A stretch of DNA of 64,000 bases from an uncultured Pantoea sp. (GCA_913775175.1 CAJYKU010000019.1:62001-126000), one strand, 5' to 3'; counted from the first letter of the stretch, positions 30,941 to 44,337 are shown. Translations and numbers: made by a program. The notes: generated by a model not told the origin, from the sequence alone.

Positions 30941-30960
30941 TTTGCGAGAGATCTCGCAAA
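30941..30960. promoter_or_regulatory. Inverted repeat upstream of cdd
   Basis: TTTGCGAGA-GA-TCTCGCAAA, a perfect 9-bp inverted repeat with a 2-bp spacer, just after yohK and centred about 70 bp upstream of the predicted cdd transcription start. The form suits a dimeric LacI-family operator; CytR controls cdd in E. coli, but assignment to CytR is only a guess. A terminator for yohK is less likely because no T-run follows. Confidence 0.5.
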
Positions 30961-30985
30961 GTTGAAACGACTGAACTGGCTTACA

Positions 30986-31014
30986 TTGTCATAGCGACAC
31001 GGATCACATATAAA
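30986..31014 (+). promoter_or_regulatory. Sigma70 promoter of cdd
   Basis: TTGTCA (30986-30991), 17-bp spacer, TATAAA (31009-31014), predicting a start near 31021. Confidence 0.65.
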
Positions 31015-31061
31015 TCAGCAGGCGGCGCATCGCCGCTGATGAATCTATGAGGTCTGAAACC

Positions 31062-31961
31062 ATGCATGCACGATTCTCCGCTGCTTTTTCCGGGTTGCCC
31101 GCCACGCTGCAGAACGCACTGAAACCGTTGCTGGATGCGCCTGATTTTTATGGTGTGTTGCGTCCGGAACAACTGACTCAGCTGCAGCAGGCAACCGGAC
31201 TGGAGGAGGATGCACTGGCGCTGGCGCTGCTTCCGCTTGCAGCCAGCTGTGCCGTTGCAACACTCTCCCGCTTTAACGTTGGTGCCATCGCACGCGGCGT
31301 CAGCGGACACTGGTACTTCGGTGCCAATATGGAGTTTCGTGCAACCACTATGCAGCAGACCATTCATGCAGAGCAGAGCGCAATTACTCACGCCTGGCTG
31401 CGCGGTGAGAAAGCTCTGGACACCATTACCGTTAATTACACTCCCTGCGGTCACTGTCGTCAGTTTATGAATGAGCTGAACAGCGCTGCATCTGTTCGCA
31501 TCAGTCTGCCGGAGCGCGCTGTGAGGACGCTGGCACACTATCTGCCAGACGCGTTTGGCCCGGCCGATCTGAACATCAGCGAGCGACTGATGACACCGGT
31601 TCATCACGGTTTTATGCTGAAAGGCAGCACGCTGGAGCAGGCAGCAATTGAGGCAGCCAGCCAGAGCCACGCACCCTATAGTGCCAGCTATAGCGGTGTT
31701 GCCTTAATGAGTTGCAGTGGCGCTATCTATAGCGGACGTTATGCAGAGAACGCGGCATTCAACCCCAGCCTGCCACCGCTACAGGCAGCGCTGATTTTAA
31801 TGAACATGCATCATGAACCGCTGGAGAACATCCAGCGTGCCGTGCTGGCAGAATCTGCTGAGGGAATGCTAAGTCAGGCAGCAGCAACGCGCGCCACGCT
31901 AAACGCACTCGGCTGCAACGACCTGCTGATTACTTTAGTTTCAAAAACATCAGTTCAGTGA
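31062..31961 (+). CDS. cdd: Cytidine deaminase
   Basis: 299-residue dimeric zinc enzyme that deaminates cytidine and deoxycytidine for pyrimidine salvage. The catalytic domain has His102 and Glu104 (HAEQS) and the zinc ligands Cys129 and Cys132 (PCGHC). The C-terminal half is the degenerate second deaminase domain of the large enterobacterial type. The start at 31062 (MHARF) matches E. coli and has TGAGG nine bases upstream; an ATG at 31047 adds five residues without a better site. Together with udk this window holds two pyrimidine salvage genes. Confidence 0.96.
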   Translation: MHARFSAAFSGLPATLQNALKPLLDAPDFYGVLRPEQLTQLQQATGLEEDALALALLPLAASCAVATLSRFNVGAIARGVSGHWYFGANMEFRATTMQQTIHAEQSAITHAWLRGEKALDTITVNYTPCGHCRQFMNELNSAASVRISLPERAVRTLAHYLPDAFGPADLNISERLMTPVHHGFMLKGSTLEQAAIEAASQSHAPYSASYSGVALMSCSGAIYSGRYAENAAFNPSLPPLQAALILMNMHHEPLENIQRAVLAESAEGMLSQAAATRATLNALGCNDLLITLVSKTSVQ

Positions 31962-31971
31962 TCATTTCATC

Positions 31972-31999
31972 GCTTTTGTGACCTGCTGTTAACAAAAGC
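31972..31999. other. Inverted repeat after cdd
   Basis: GCTTTTGT and ACAAAAGC, 8-bp arms with a 12-base spacer, 11 bp after the cdd stop. It could be a weak cdd terminator or a regulator site for maeA. Confidence 0.35.
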
Positions 32000-32029
32000 T
32001 GTACATCTGCCGGAAATTTCATAGGATCG

Positions 32030-32062
32030 GCGCCAGACCTTTATAACATTAAAATCTGGCGC
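32030..32062 (+). other. Long hairpin upstream of maeA
   Basis: GCGCCAGA and TCTGGCGC pair across a 17-base AT-rich loop, 52 bp before the maeA start. It lies in the presumed promoter or leader. Its role is unknown. Confidence 0.4.
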
Positions 32063-32113
32063 AGCCTCTCCAGAGCCAACGTCAGCAAACATAGCAACCG
32101 GAGCAAATACGGC

Positions 32114-33811
32114 ATGGAACTCGATTACGAAAGTAAACGTCCACTCTACATCCCTTATGCAGGCCCGATTCTGCTGGAATTTCCGCTGCTGAACAAAGGC
32201 AGCGCGTTCTCACTGGAAGAGCGTAACGAATTTAATCTTAATGGTCTGCTGCCTGACACGGTAGAAACCATTGAAGAGCAGGCAGAGCGCGCCTGGCGCC
32301 AGTTCCAGGACTTTAACAACAATAACGACAAGCACGTCTATCTGCGCAATATCCAGGACACCAATGAAACCCTGTTTTATCGTCTGCTGGATAATCATCT
32401 CGAAGAGATGATGCCTATCATCTATACCCCAACCGTGGGCGCAGCCTGTGAGCATTTCTCTGAGATCTATCGTCGTGCACGTGGCGTGTTTATCTCTTAC
32501 AACAATCGCGATCGCATTGAGGATATGTTGCAGAACGCGACCAAACAGAACGTAAAAGTTATCGTAGTGACAGATGGCGAACGTATTCTGGGCCTGGGCG
32601 ACCTTGGCATTGGCGGTATGGGGATTCCAATTGGTAAGCTTTCGCTCTATACCGCCTGTGGTGGTATCAGCCCGGCTTACACACTGCCGGTAGTGCTGGA
32701 TGTTGGTACAAATAATCAGCAGCTGCTTAACGATCCGCTCTATATGGGTTCACGCCATCCGCGCATCACCGGGGAAGAGTATGAATCCTTTGTTGATGAG
32801 TTTATTCAGGCAGTGAAGCGCCGCTGGCCGAATGTGCTGCTGCAGTTTGAAGACTTTGCCCAGAAAAATGCTATGCCGCTGCTGCAGCGCTATCGCGATG
32901 AGATCTGCTGTTTCAACGATGATATTCAGGGTACAGCAGCCGTTACGGTGGGAACATTGATTGCCGCCAGCCGTGCGGCTGGCAGCCGCCTGTGTGAACA
33001 AAAAGTCGTCTTCCTCGGCGCTGGTTCAGCCGGTTGCGGTATTGCTGAGCAGATCATTGCACAAATGAAATCGGAAGGGCTGAGTGATGAGGAAGCGCGT
33101 GCCCGGGTAATGATGGTTGACCGCTTTGGCCTGCTAACCGATAAACTGGCAAACCTGCTCGATTTTCAGAGCAAGCTGGTACAGAAAAGCGATAATCTTA
33201 AAGAGTGGGATCTCAGCAACGATACCATCTCACTGATGGATGTTGTGCGTAACGCACAGCCTGATATTCTGATTGGTGTATCAGGTCAGCCGGGACTCTT
33301 TACTGAAGAGATTATCCGCGAGATGCATAAACACTGTAAACGTCCGATTGTAATGCCGCTCTCAAATCCAACCTCACGTGTGGAAGCGACGCCAGCCGAT
33401 ATTATCTCATGGACTGATGGCGCAGCTCTGGTTGCAACCGGCAGTCCATTTGCGCCAGTGACCTGGAAAGGCAAAACCTATCCAATTGCCCAGTGCAACA
33501 ACTCCTATATCTTCCCGGGTATTGGACTTGGTGTTATTGCCGCCGGAGCTACGCGTGTCACAGATTCCATGCTGATAACTGCCAGCCGGGCACTGGCTGA
33601 CTGCTCGCCGCTGGTCAACGATGGCGAAGGCCCGGTGCTGCCGGAAATCAAAGATATTCAGGGCGTCTCCAAAGTGATCGCGATGGAAGTGGGCAAAGCC
33701 GCCCAGCTGGCAGGTGTGGCAGTGGTCACCCCGGAAGATGTGTTATCCAAAGCGGTTAATAACAACTTCTGGCTGCCGCAATATCGTCACTATCGCCGTA
33801 CCTCTATCTGA
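32114..33811 (+). CDS. maeA: NAD-dependent malic enzyme MaeA
   Basis: 565 residues, identical in length to E. coli MaeA. It converts malate plus NAD+ to pyruvate, CO2 and NADH. The N-terminal YIYTP-like motif ([13 protein letters not shown]), the metal-binding region ([10 protein letters not shown] and [12 protein letters not shown]) and the Rossmann motif [13 protein letters not shown] are all intact, and it ends YRRTSI. In E. coli maeA lies far away. Here it stands between cdd and sanA as an independent unit with its own long leader. Confidence 0.96.
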   Translation: MELDYESKRPLYIPYAGPILLEFPLLNKGSAFSLEERNEFNLNGLLPDTVETIEEQAERAWRQFQDFNNNNDKHVYLRNIQDTNETLFYRLLDNHLEEMMPIIYTPTVGAACEHFSEIYRRARGVFISYNNRDRIEDMLQNATKQNVKVIVVTDGERILGLGDLGIGGMGIPIGKLSLYTACGGISPAYTLPVVLDVGTNNQQLLNDPLYMGSRHPRITGEEYESFVDEFIQAVKRRWPNVLLQFEDFAQKNAMPLLQRYRDEICCFNDDIQGTAAVTVGTLIAASRAAGSRLCEQKVVFLGAGSAGCGIAEQIIAQMKSEGLSDEEARARVMMVDRFGLLTDKLANLLDFQSKLVQKSDNLKEWDLSNDTISLMDVVRNAQPDILIGVSGQPGLFTEEIIREMHKHCKRPIVMPLSNPTSRVEATPADIISWTDGAALVATGSPFAPVTWKGKTYPIAQCNNSYIFPGIGLGVIAAGATRVTDSMLITASRALADCSPLVNDGEGPVLPEIKDIQGVSKVIAMEVGKAAQLAGVAVVTPEDVLSKAVNNNFWLPQYRHYRRTSI

Positions 33812-33816
33812 TAAGC

Positions 33817-33847
33817 GCAGAGCCGGGCAATTACGTTCCGGCTCTGC
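33817..33847 (+). terminator. Hairpin after maeA
   Basis: GCAGAGCCGG and CCGGCTCTGC form a perfect 10-bp stem with an 11-base loop, 5 bp after the maeA stop. No T-run follows. The stem shares GCAGAGCCG with the hairpin at 20017-20048. Confidence 0.55.
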
Positions 33848-33933
33848 CTAAAAATACATCAGCCAGCCGGGGTTTGCTTGCGTAGCTGCCCCGCCTCAAG
33901 TAGCCTTTAAACATTCGATTTTTTGCCTGTTGA

Positions 33934-34669
<736 letters not shown>

Positions 34670-34671
<2 letters not shown>

Positions 34672-34709
34672 CGGTTCAGCGGTTCAGCGGTTCAGCGGTT
34701 CAGCGGTTC
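34670..34709. repeat. Five perfect copies of AGCGGTTC at the sanA stop
   Basis: Forty bases of exact octanucleotide repeat beginning with the last two bases of the sanA TAG. The final unit leads directly into a small hairpin, GGTTCAG-TTTAGC-CTGAACC (34705-34724), so the repeat unit equals one arm of that hairpin. Changes in copy number would not alter SanA. The remainder of the spacer to mglC shows no gene. Confidence 0.93.
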
Positions 34710-34906
34710 AGTTTAGCCTGAACCAGTAATAACTCTTTAGCCGCGACTATAAAAATCATCTGTATAGCGCTCGGTTCCCTGAACGGCTAACTTAACGCGT
34801 TGAGAGAGAACAATCACTGTTAAGAGCGCTGACGCTCCACAAATAGTCAGATAAAGCCAGCACCTGCTGCTGAATATTATCCGGGAGGCAATGTTTAAAC
34901 AGCCAT

Positions 34907-34931
34907 AAAAAAAGGCCGCATAATTGCGGCC
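34907..34931 (-). terminator. Terminator of mglBAC
   Basis: Minus-strand GGCCGCA/TGCGGCC stem with a four-base loop followed by seven T residues, 17 bp after the mglC stop. Confidence 0.9.
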
Positions 34932-34947
34932 TCTGTTGGGTAATAAC

Positions 34948-35958
34948 TTACTTCTTGCGCGAATATTTCAGTGAGTCCAGCGCCACGGCGAAGATGATAA
35001 TGCCGCCTTTGATAATGTACTGCCAGTAAGGGTTAACCCCGATATAGGTCAGGCCATAGTTGATGACGGTAAAGATAATCACACCGGTCACCACACCAGC
35101 AACGGTGCCGACGCCCCCGGCGAACGAGACGCCACCCACGACACAGGCAGCGATTGCATCCAGCTCATACATAAAGCCGAGGTTGTTAGTGGCACTGCCG
35201 ATACGTCCCGCTTCCAGCAAGCCGCCAAAGGCGTAAAACACACCCGACAGCGCATAGACCAGAATCAGGTTAAAAGGAACGTTAACGCCAGATACTTTTG
35301 CTGCTTCAGGATTACCACCAATGGCAAAAATGTTTTTGCCAAAGCGCGTTTTATTCCACAGGATCCAGACAAACACGATAGCGATAATGGCGTAGAAAGT
35401 AATAAAGGAGAGTTTAAAATCACCAAAGCGCAGAAAACCCTGAGTGAACGTTGAGAAGCCCGCATCAAACCCGGCAATCGGTGATGCACCAACAAAGTCA
35501 TAATAGAGTGAGTTGATACCATAGACGATAATCATGGTACCCAGCGTGGTGATAAAGGGTGTCACTTTCAGATAGGCGATAATGACACCATTAACCAGAC
35601 CAATCACACCACCAATAATGCACACCACCAGAATGACCAGCGGAATAGGCATGGTTTCCAGGTGCGGGAAAACCTTATTGGCGTTATCCATTGACTGCAA
35701 CAGCGTAGCGGCAACCACCGCCGCCAGCCCGACCTGCCGCCCGGCAGAGAGGTCAGTACCCTGGGTAACAATCAGCCCGGCCACACCCAGCGCAATAATA
35801 ATACGCACTGAGGATTGCGTCAGGATATTACTTAAGTTCATTAAACTTAGAAAAGTGGGATCCTGAAAAATAATAATAGCCAGCAGAACAAACAGGACAA
35901 CATATATGCCGCCCTCTTTTAACCAGGTCAGCGCATTCTTTTTAGTAGTCGCTTTCAT
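34948..35958 (-). CDS. mglC: Galactose/methyl galactoside ABC permease MglC
   Basis: 336-residue inner-membrane permease of the ribose/galactose ABC family with about ten hydrophobic segments. VTQGTDLSAGRQVGLAAV and the conserved cytoplasmic loop NKTRFGKNIFAIGGNPEAAKVSGV mark the coupling region to MglA. Third gene of mglBAC, 18 bp after mglA, followed by a strong terminator. Confidence 0.96.
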   Translation of the reverse strand: MKATTKKNALTWLKEGGIYVVLFVLLAIIIFQDPTFLSLMNLSNILTQSSVRIIIALGVAGLIVTQGTDLSAGRQVGLAAVVAATLLQSMDNANKVFPHLETMPIPLVILVVCIIGGVIGLVNGVIIAYLKVTPFITTLGTMIIVYGINSLYYDFVGASPIAGFDAGFSTFTQGFLRFGDFKLSFITFYAIIAIVFVWILWNKTRFGKNIFAIGGNPEAAKVSGVNVPFNLILVYALSGVFYAFGGLLEAGRIGSATNNLGFMYELDAIAACVVGGVSFAGGVGTVAGVVTGVIIFTVINYGLTYIGVNPYWQYIIKGGIIIFAVALDSLKYSRKK

Positions 35959-35976
35959 TTTAAAGCCCTTGCTTCA

Positions 35977-37497
35977 TTAAAGGTGTAATGACGCTAAACG
36001 CAGGATTTCATTCTGCGAGGTCGTTTTTGTATCGACAATTCCAGCTACCTGACCGTTACTCATAACCAGAATACGATCGGTAATCCCCAGCAGCTCTGGC
36101 ATTTCAGAGGAAATAATAATGATGCCTTTCTCTTTTTTTGCCAGCTCTGAAATCAGCTGATAGATTTCAAACTTAGCTCCTACATCAATTCCGCGCGTAG
36201 GTTCATCAAGCATTAATATTTCCGGCTGCGTCAGCAACCAGCGTCCGATAATAACTTTTTGCTGGTTACCGCCTGAAAGCGAGCCAATCTGCGTATGGTG
36301 CCCGGGAGTTTTTACCCGCATTGAATCGATAACCCATTGGGTATCGCTTTTCATGCGCTTATTATCAAGCAGGCCGATACTGGATTTATATTTTTTAATA
36401 TTCGAGATAAGCGAGTTAAAGCCAATATCAAGATAAGCGTAGATCCCGGTAGAGCGACGCTCTTCCGTAACGAGGGCAAAACCGTGGTTGATCGCCTCAT
36501 TTGCGCTATGGTTATTAATCGCTTTGCCATGCAGCTTAATGGTGCCGCCTGATTTCTCGCGGATACCAAACAGCGTCTCCACAATATCGGTACGCTTTGC
36601 GCCCACCAGTCCGGCAATGCCGAGAATCTCGCCTTTATGCAGATCAAAAGAGACATCGCGAATTGAGGGCTGACGCAGTGACGTCAGGTTACGCACCTCA
36701 AGGATCACCTCACCCGGAACGTTGGTTTTGTCCGGGAAGCGCTGGTTAAGTGAACGGCCGACCATCATCGCGATGATCTTATCCATATCCAGCCCCTGCA
36801 GCGACTGCGTGGCAATCCACTGCCCATCACGCAGAATAGTGATTTCATCACATAACTGGAAAATCTCTTCCATTTTATGCGAAATATAGACAATGCCGCA
36901 GCCGCGATCTTTCAGCTTACGGATAATAGTAAACAGATGGTTGACTTCTTTTTCCGTTAACGACGAAGTAGGCTCATCCATGATCACGATTTTAGCGTCA
37001 TACGAAAACGCTTTCGCAATTTCAATCATCTGCATCTGGGATACAGAGAGATTAGCGACTTTATCCCGCGGATCAATATCAATATCTAATTCGTCAAAGA
37101 TCGCTTTGGTATCGCGATACATTTTATCCTGATCAACAAATGGCCCTTTGCGCGGATAGCGCCCAAGCCACATGTTATCCATCACGCTGCGTTGCAGCAC
37201 GAGGTTTAATTCCTGATGCACCATTGAGACGCCATTTTCCAGCGCTTCTTTAGAGCTTTTATAATCAATCTCCTGACCCTGAAAAAGAACACTCCCCGTG
37301 TCTTTTTTATAGATGCCAAACAGACATTTTAACAGAGTTGATTTACCGGCGCCGTTTTCACCCATTAAGGCATGGACGGAGTGCGGCCGCACTTTTAAAT
37401 TCACATTATCTAAGGCTTTCACCCCTGGAAATGATTTCGAGACATTCGTCATCTCCAGCAGATATTCACGCTGTGTGGTCGGATTCTCACTGGCCAT
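35977..37497 (-). CDS. mglA: Galactose/methyl galactoside ABC ATPase MglA
   Basis: 506-residue fused ATPase with two nucleotide-binding domains. The first has Walker [13 protein letters not shown], signature LSVSQMQ and Walker [12 protein letters not shown]. The second has a degenerate Walker A region ([12 protein letters not shown]) but a good signature SLSGGNQQK and Walker [15 protein letters not shown]. This asymmetry is normal for sugar-importing ATPases of the Mgl/Rbs type. Second gene of the operon. Confidence 0.97.
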   Translation of the reverse strand: MASENPTTQREYLLEMTNVSKSFPGVKALDNVNLKVRPHSVHALMGENGAGKSTLLKCLFGIYKKDTGSVLFQGQEIDYKSSKEALENGVSMVHQELNLVLQRSVMDNMWLGRYPRKGPFVDQDKMYRDTKAIFDELDIDIDPRDKVANLSVSQMQMIEIAKAFSYDAKIVIMDEPTSSLTEKEVNHLFTIIRKLKDRGCGIVYISHKMEEIFQLCDEITILRDGQWIATQSLQGLDMDKIIAMMVGRSLNQRFPDKTNVPGEVILEVRNLTSLRQPSIRDVSFDLHKGEILGIAGLVGAKRTDIVETLFGIREKSGGTIKLHGKAINNHSANEAINHGFALVTEERRSTGIYAYLDIGFNSLISNIKKYKSSIGLLDNKRMKSDTQWVIDSMRVKTPGHHTQIGSLSGGNQQKVIIGRWLLTQPEILMLDEPTRGIDVGAKFEIYQLISELAKKEKGIIIISSEMPELLGITDRILVMSNGQVAGIVDTKTTSQNEILRLASLHL

Positions 37498-37566
37498 AAT
37501 TTACCTGGCTAAAAAAAGCGTATGCAGATGTAATAAGGCGCGACAAATAGCCGCGCCCGGAATGGA

Positions 37567-38562
37567 TTACTTCGTGAACTGAGAGAGATTCTCTTTATCA
37601 ACTGCAACGTAAGGTACACGAACAACCTTGTCCTGCATTTTAAAGCTGGTGCCGGCAGTAGGCTCTTTGCCATTTGCCAGGTTATTAGCGATATCCAGTG
37701 TGGCTTTCGCCTGGTTTTCTGCATCGTTCAGTACAGTACCGGCCATCGCGCCCGATTTCACCAGCGCCAGTGCCTCTGGTAATGCATCGACACCAAACAC
37801 CGGAATGCTGGCTTTATTGTGAGCTTTCAGTGCTTCAACAGCCCCCATCGCCATCGCATCATTATTGGCAATAATCACTTCAATCTTATTGGCATTCGGA
37901 CCTGAGAGCCATGCATCAACTTTATCTTTAGCCTGAGCGGTATCCCACATCGCGGTATCCATTGCCAGCTGCTGTGTCTTGATGCCATCTTTGTTCAGCG
38001 TATCAATAACATATTTTGTACGCGCTTCAGCGTCCGGGTGACCTGGTTCACCTTTCAGCAGTACAAACTGAATCTCTCCATCTTTGTTGAGATCCCAGGC
38101 TGGTGTTGCTTTCCAGTGTTTTTCAATCAGCTCACCCTGTTTGATACCCGATTCCTTCGAGTCGGTGCCAACATAGTAGGCTTTATCATAGCTGGCCAGC
38201 ACTTTGGCATTTGGCTCTTTATTGAAGAATACAACAGGCACATCGTTAGCTTTAGCTTTGTCGATTACCACTGCCGCTGCTGCTGGATCTACAAGGTTTA
38301 TCGCCAGCGCTTTCACTCCCTTAGCCATCAGCACGTCAATCTGATCGTTCTGCTTGGACTGGTCGTTCTGCGAGTCATTCATCAGCAGCTGAATACCGCC
38401 CAGCGATTTCGCCTCTTTCTCAATATCCTTGCGCACCATCGACATAAAGTTGTCATCATATTTGTAAATGGTCACGCCAATGCGGTTATCGGCGGCGTGC
38501 GCGGTTGCGCCAAACATCATGCTGGCAACCAGTGCTGTGAGCGTGAAAACCTTCTTATTCAT
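37567..38562 (-). CDS. mglB: Galactose-binding periplasmic protein MglB
   Basis: 331 residues with a cleavable signal peptide ([23 protein letters not shown], cleavage after residue 23). Type I periplasmic binding protein for D-galactose and D-glucose; it also presents ligand to the Trg chemoreceptor in E. coli. The calcium-binding loop DLNKDGEIQ is visible. First gene of mglBAC. The predicted transcription start gives a leader of about 235 nt. Confidence 0.97.
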   Translation of the reverse strand: MNKKVFTLTALVASMMFGATAHAADNRIGVTIYKYDDNFMSMVRKDIEKEAKSLGGIQLLMNDSQNDQSKQNDQIDVLMAKGVKALAINLVDPAAAAVVIDKAKANDVPVVFFNKEPNAKVLASYDKAYYVGTDSKESGIKQGELIEKHWKATPAWDLNKDGEIQFVLLKGEPGHPDAEARTKYVIDTLNKDGIKTQQLAMDTAMWDTAQAKDKVDAWLSGPNANKIEVIIANNDAMAMGAVEALKAHNKASIPVFGVDALPEALALVKSGAMAGTVLNDAENQAKATLDIANNLANGKEPTAGTSFKMQDKVVRVPYVAVDKENLSQFTK

Positions 38563-38805
38563 GGTATCTCCGGTTTTAATTATGCAGGGTATTTCATTGC
38601 GTCACGGCCTGCTGGCAGCAAACGCAGTCGGTTGAAACGCTATCTTTCCGGAGCGGGTGCTGACTGCCCACTCTCGCTATCCTGACTTCCCTGTACGTAA
38701 CCGCTTCCTGAAAAGTGTGGTAAACCATTTCCATCAGCTGCTGAAACCGGGCCGGAGAGACGCTGGCCGGCGTTACATGATGTTTCAGTCCAGTAATACG
38801 CTGCC

Positions 38806-38866
38806 ATCATAGAGAGCAGCATGTTAATTAACTGTGAATGTAATCACAGATTGGAAACGGTTACAT
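38806..38866 (-). promoter_or_regulatory. mglB promoter with CRP site and GalS/GalR operator
   Basis: TGTGAATGTAATCACA (38833-38848) is a perfect CRP palindrome. Three bases upstream on the minus strand lies ATGTAACCGTTTCCAA (38851-38866), a close match to the Gal operator GTGTAANCGNTTNCAC. A minus-strand -10 TATGAT lies at 38806-38811. The inferred start near 38799 places CRP at -41.5. This leaves about 235 nt of untranslated leader before mglB. Confidence 0.8.
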
Positions 38867-39901
38867 GGCGCTATCGCCTGGATTAGTGATCGGCTCCACA
38901 ATTTGCCGCTGAGCCACTGAGTGACGCCGCACGAGCGTTGGCATAAAACAGTGAGAGGCGTGTGGATCCAGTTCGCCTGCCGCGCCTTTAAGCGCAAGTT
39001 CAGTTGCAAGTTTCGCCATAGAAACAATGGGATAGCGAACTGTCGTTAGCTGAGGATCGGTGTAACGCGAGACGGGAATATCATCAAAACCAATAACTGA
39101 AAAATGCTGTGGAACCTGAATACCGTTGTCTTTGAGAGCGGTCAGCGCACCCGCTGCCATGCCATCGTTATACGAGAATACGGCGGTGAGATGCAGATTG
39201 CGCCCCAGCAGCTCAACCATTGCTGCTTCACCCCCCTGCATATCTGGATCGCCCTGTGCAATCCACGCTTCAGGCGGCTGGAGCCCCTGCTCTGCCAGCG
39301 CCTGCAGCCAGCCATCACGGCGCTGTGTGACATCATCAATCGGATGGCTGGAACTCAGATAACCGATGCGCTGGTGCCCCTGCTGCATCAGCATTCGGGT
39401 AGCGACCTGAGCACCGGTAACATTATCAAGGCAGACGCAGCGATGCTCATAACCTTTAATAACACGATTAATCAGCACCATGCCTGGCACCTGATCCATA
39501 AATTGCATCAGCTCCGCGTCTGAAAGCGTTTTCGCATGTACCACCAGCGCATTACAGCGCTGACGAATCAGCACTTCAATGGCGTGCCGCTCTTTATCTT
39601 CCTGATGCCAGGAGTTGCTGATAAGCACATGTTTACGCACCCGCTGCGCCACGGTATCGACCGCTTTAACCAGCGCGCCAAAAAAGGGATCTGACACATC
39701 CATAACCACGACACCGATCGTGTCACTCACCTGGGTGGCAAGTGCCTGCGCGTTCGCGTTAGGACGATAACCCAGCGACTCGGCTGCATGTAGCACAGCA
39801 TCACGGGTATCAGGGGTGACTGCACTGCTGTTATTGAGCACGCGCGACACAGTGGCTACAGAGACACCGGCCAGCCGGGCAACATCACGAATCGTTATCA
39901 T
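38861..39901 (-). CDS. galS: Galactose isorepressor GalS
   Basis: 346-residue LacI-family repressor, the same length as E. coli GalS. The helix-turn-helix [23 protein letters not shown] is at the N-terminus and a periplasmic-binding-like ligand domain follows. The start at 39901 matches the family; a 17-codon upstream extension is spurious. The stop codon region overlaps the Gal operator of mglB. GalS represses mgl and itself when galactose is absent. Gal operators lie upstream of both genes here. Confidence 0.95.
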   Translation of the reverse strand: MITIRDVARLAGVSVATVSRVLNNSSAVTPDTRDAVLHAAESLGYRPNANAQALATQVSDTIGVVVMDVSDPFFGALVKAVDTVAQRVRKHVLISNSWHQEDKERHAIEVLIRQRCNALVVHAKTLSDAELMQFMDQVPGMVLINRVIKGYEHRCVCLDNVTGAQVATRMLMQQGHQRIGYLSSSHPIDDVTQRRDGWLQALAEQGLQPPEAWIAQGDPDMQGGEAAMVELLGRNLHLTAVFSYNDGMAAGALTALKDNGIQVPQHFSVIGFDDIPVSRYTDPQLTTVRYPIVSMAKLATELALKGAAGELDPHASHCFMPTLVRRHSVAQRQIVEPITNPGDSAM

Positions 39902-39950
39902 GCAGCTGTTCCACAAAGCTGAAAAGGCGCGAGAGCCGCGCAATGGCGCC

Positions 39951-40012
39951 ATTTTGTCAGGACGCCAGCGTACGCTACGTGAAACAGCTCACATCAATGA
40001 AAACGGTTACAT
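39951..40012 (-). promoter_or_regulatory. galS promoter with CRP site and Gal operator
   Basis: CGTGA-N6-TCACA (39978-39993) matches 9 of 10 CRP bases, and ATGTAACCGTTTTCAT (minus strand, 39997-40012) matches the Gal operator. A -10-like CAAAAT at 39951-39956 gives a start near 39944 and CRP at -41.5. The layout copies the mglB control region almost base for base in spacing. Confidence 0.72.
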
Positions 40013-40042
40013 GAATTTATCCGGTCTTTGTGATGCAGGTCA

Positions 40043-41203
40043 TTATCTGAGGGTAGATGAACGGCTGCTGCCCGAGCACGCACGCTGTGTCAGCCAGCGC
40101 CACAGCCACTCAACGGGCCCCTGTCTGAAGTAGCGCAGCCAGAGTACAGAAAAGAGAATATTGACCAGCCAGATAACCGGCACAAACGCCAGCAGCTGTA
40201 GCCGATCAAAATGCAGAAACAGATTAAAGCGGTAAAAGAGTGTGGTACAGATCAGCGTCTGTAACAGATAGTTGCTCAGCGCCATACGTCCCACGCACTG
40301 AATCAGGTCGCAGCAGCGCGTCGCTGCCAGAGCAGGCCAGAACCCCAGACAGAGCGCCGCATACCCCAGACTGATAAACGGGCTGGAGAGATCGCGCGGC
40401 AGCTGCAGATAGAAACCGCTCCAGCGCCATGCCCAGTGCAGCTGCCACTGAGCCGCGATACCCGGCAGCGCAATAAGCCAGCCTGTTGTGAGCAGCAGCA
40501 GCGCCATACGGCGGTAGTGCTGCTGGCTGAACTCTCCGGTCAGCCAGCCATTGCGCAGCAGGGCTGCGCCCATCAGCATCAGCCCCGCCAGTTGCCAGCC
40601 ATATTGCGAGGCCATTGCCATCAGCCCGGAGGAGAGCAGATCAAGACGGTTCTGGATCGCTTCCCACCCACCCACCAGCTTCCAGTAACTCTCATACTCC
40701 AGCACTGCCGCCTCTGGCTGCCAGCCGCTGCCGCCCCGATCGCCGGACATAGCACCAAAGATCAGCAGCACGGCACACCCCACGCCATAGAGTAGTACGC
40801 CAGTCTTAAACAGCGCCCGGTTGGATGGCACGTCACGCAGCAGCCGCCAGATAATCAGGCCAATCAGACCGTAATCGAGCAGGATATCCCCTTCCCAGAA
40901 GAAGATACTGTGTATAAAGCCAATTAATACCAGCAGCGTCAGTCGGGTTGCGATCCAGCGACTGCCACGTGGAATTTGTAGCGCCAGTCCGGCACCAAAC
41001 AGCAGAGCGAAGAGCGTCAGAAATTTCAGCTGTGCCAGACCATCAAGTATCGCCCAGGTCCAGGCATCATGCAGTGCAACATCACCCCGCCAGGCAGGAT
41101 TCAGATACGCTGCTGAAGGCAGTGCAAAGCCGGTGATATTCAGCAGTAAAATGCCCAGAATTGCGCAGCCGCGGATAAAATCCAGCACCTGAAAGCGTTG
41201 CAT
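40043..41203 (-). CDS. yeiB: DUF418 membrane protein YeiB
   Basis: 386-residue polytopic inner-membrane protein of the DUF418/YeiB family, with about ten hydrophobic segments. It begins RFQVLDFIRGCAILGILLLN, the conserved heparan-alpha-glucosaminide-acetyltransferase-like motif, and the C-terminal half carries the GxGxLEWxWR-like segment (QGPVEWLWRWLT). The function is unknown; acyl transfer is only inferred from the fold. It is downstream of folE on the same strand with a 50-bp gap. Confidence 0.9.
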   Translation of the reverse strand: MQRFQVLDFIRGCAILGILLLNITGFALPSAAYLNPAWRGDVALHDAWTWAILDGLAQLKFLTLFALLFGAGLALQIPRGSRWIATRLTLLVLIGFIHSIFFWEGDILLDYGLIGLIIWRLLRDVPSNRALFKTGVLLYGVGCAVLLIFGAMSGDRGGSGWQPEAAVLEYESYWKLVGGWEAIQNRLDLLSSGLMAMASQYGWQLAGLMLMGAALLRNGWLTGEFSQQHYRRMALLLLTTGWLIALPGIAAQWQLHWAWRWSGFYLQLPRDLSSPFISLGYAALCLGFWPALAATRCCDLIQCVGRMALSNYLLQTLICTTLFYRFNLFLHFDRLQLLAFVPVIWLVNILFSVLWLRYFRQGPVEWLWRWLTQRACSGSSRSSTLR

Positions 41204-41253
41204 GGCTGACCTCAGTCATAAAGAAAAGGCGGCATATGAGCCGCCTGAAGATA

Positions 41254-41919
41254 TCAGATATGACGCACCGCGCGCAGAAACTCCTGCCGCGTGTTCTGAC
41301 TGGATTTAAACAATCCGCCCAGTGAGGTTGTCGTGGTAGCACTGGTGGCATCTTTCACGCCACGCGCTTTGACGCAGTAGTGTACAGCATCAATGGATAC
41401 TGCCACATTGTTGGTGCCAAGCAGTGTCTGTAGCGCAACCAGCACCTGCTGAGTCAGTCGCTCCTGCACCTGCGGGCGCTGGGCAAAAAACTGAACGATA
41501 CGGTTGATTTTCGACAGACCAATCACTTTATCTTTGGGAATGTACGCCACCGTGGCCTTGCCATCAATAATCACAAAGTGATGTTCGCAGGTGCTGGTCA
41601 GCGTGATATCACGCACCGTCACCATCTCATCCACGTTCATCTTATTTTCGATAACGGTGATTTTGGGGAAATTGGCGTAGTCGAGGCCAGAGAAAATTTC
41701 ATCCACATACATTTTGGCAATGCGGTGTGGTGTCTCCATCAGGCTGTCATCTTCAAGATCCAGATTCAGCAGCTGCATGATCTGAGTCATATGATCGGCA
41801 ATTTCACGCTTGCGCGTTTCATCATCCATTTCGCGCACCGGAGCGCGTAATGGGGTTTCCAGACCGCGCGCCAGCAGCGCTTCATGAACCAGGGCGGCTT
41901 CCTGACTTAAGGTGCTCAT
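41254..41919 (-). CDS. folE: GTP cyclohydrolase I FolE
   Basis: 221 residues. It converts GTP to 7,8-dihydroneopterin triphosphate at the entry to folate synthesis. Zinc ligands are in STCEHHF and the later Cys in HYCVKARGV; the substrate motif [13 protein letters not shown] is conserved. I start at 41919 ([10 protein letters not shown]), the family N-terminus; the 13-codon upstream extension is unsupported. It is likely co-transcribed with yeiB. Confidence 0.96.
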   Translation of the reverse strand: MSTLSQEAALVHEALLARGLETPLRAPVREMDDETRKREIADHMTQIMQLLNLDLEDDSLMETPHRIAKMYVDEIFSGLDYANFPKITVIENKMNVDEMVTVRDITLTSTCEHHFVIIDGKATVAYIPKDKVIGLSKINRIVQFFAQRPQVQERLTQQVLVALQTLLGTNNVAVSIDAVHYCVKARGVKDATSATTTTSLGGLFKSSQNTRQEFLRAVRHI

Positions 41920-41985
41920 CGTTCTCATTCTCCGGCAGGTGATGCGCCCGCGAGTCACTGCTCACGGGGGAAATTCTTTGCGCGT

Positions 41986-42000
41986 ATTGTGAAACACAAT
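41986..42000. promoter_or_regulatory. Palindrome between folE and the LysR gene
   Basis: ATTGTG-AAA-CACAAT, a perfect 6-3-6 inverted repeat fitting the LysR-type T-N11-A pattern, 67 bp upstream of folE. It is the strongest palindrome in the 306-bp spacer between the two divergent genes. It may serve folE or the LysR regulator. I see no other feature in that spacer. Confidence 0.45.
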
Positions 42001-42225
42001 GCGGGCTTAATCCAGCGATCAATCAGTTTGAAAATCAGTCACCTCTGCGCCACTGCATCAGCAGGCGTTGATAAAGGGTGATTACTGCCGCAATCTCTGC
42101 ACTTATCTGCAGCACACCTGGCTAAACTTGCCAGAGAAACAGCGTGGTACTTGCCAGCGGGTTAGCGTGCGCTTAAAATCACGAAATGTGAATAAGGTTA
42201 ACTGTTTTGTTTACGGGATGAGAAT

Positions 42226-44326
<2,101 letters not shown>

Positions 44327-44337
44327 CCGGAGGCGCT

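Noticed and set aside
38717..38733. Second Gal operator in the mglB leader
   Set aside because: GTAAACCATTTCCA resembles the operator but lacks the central CG and symmetric ends.
38640..38822. 60-codon minus-strand frame in the mglB leader
   Set aside because: Its start lies upstream of the inferred transcription start, it has no ribosome site, and no family resemblance was seen.
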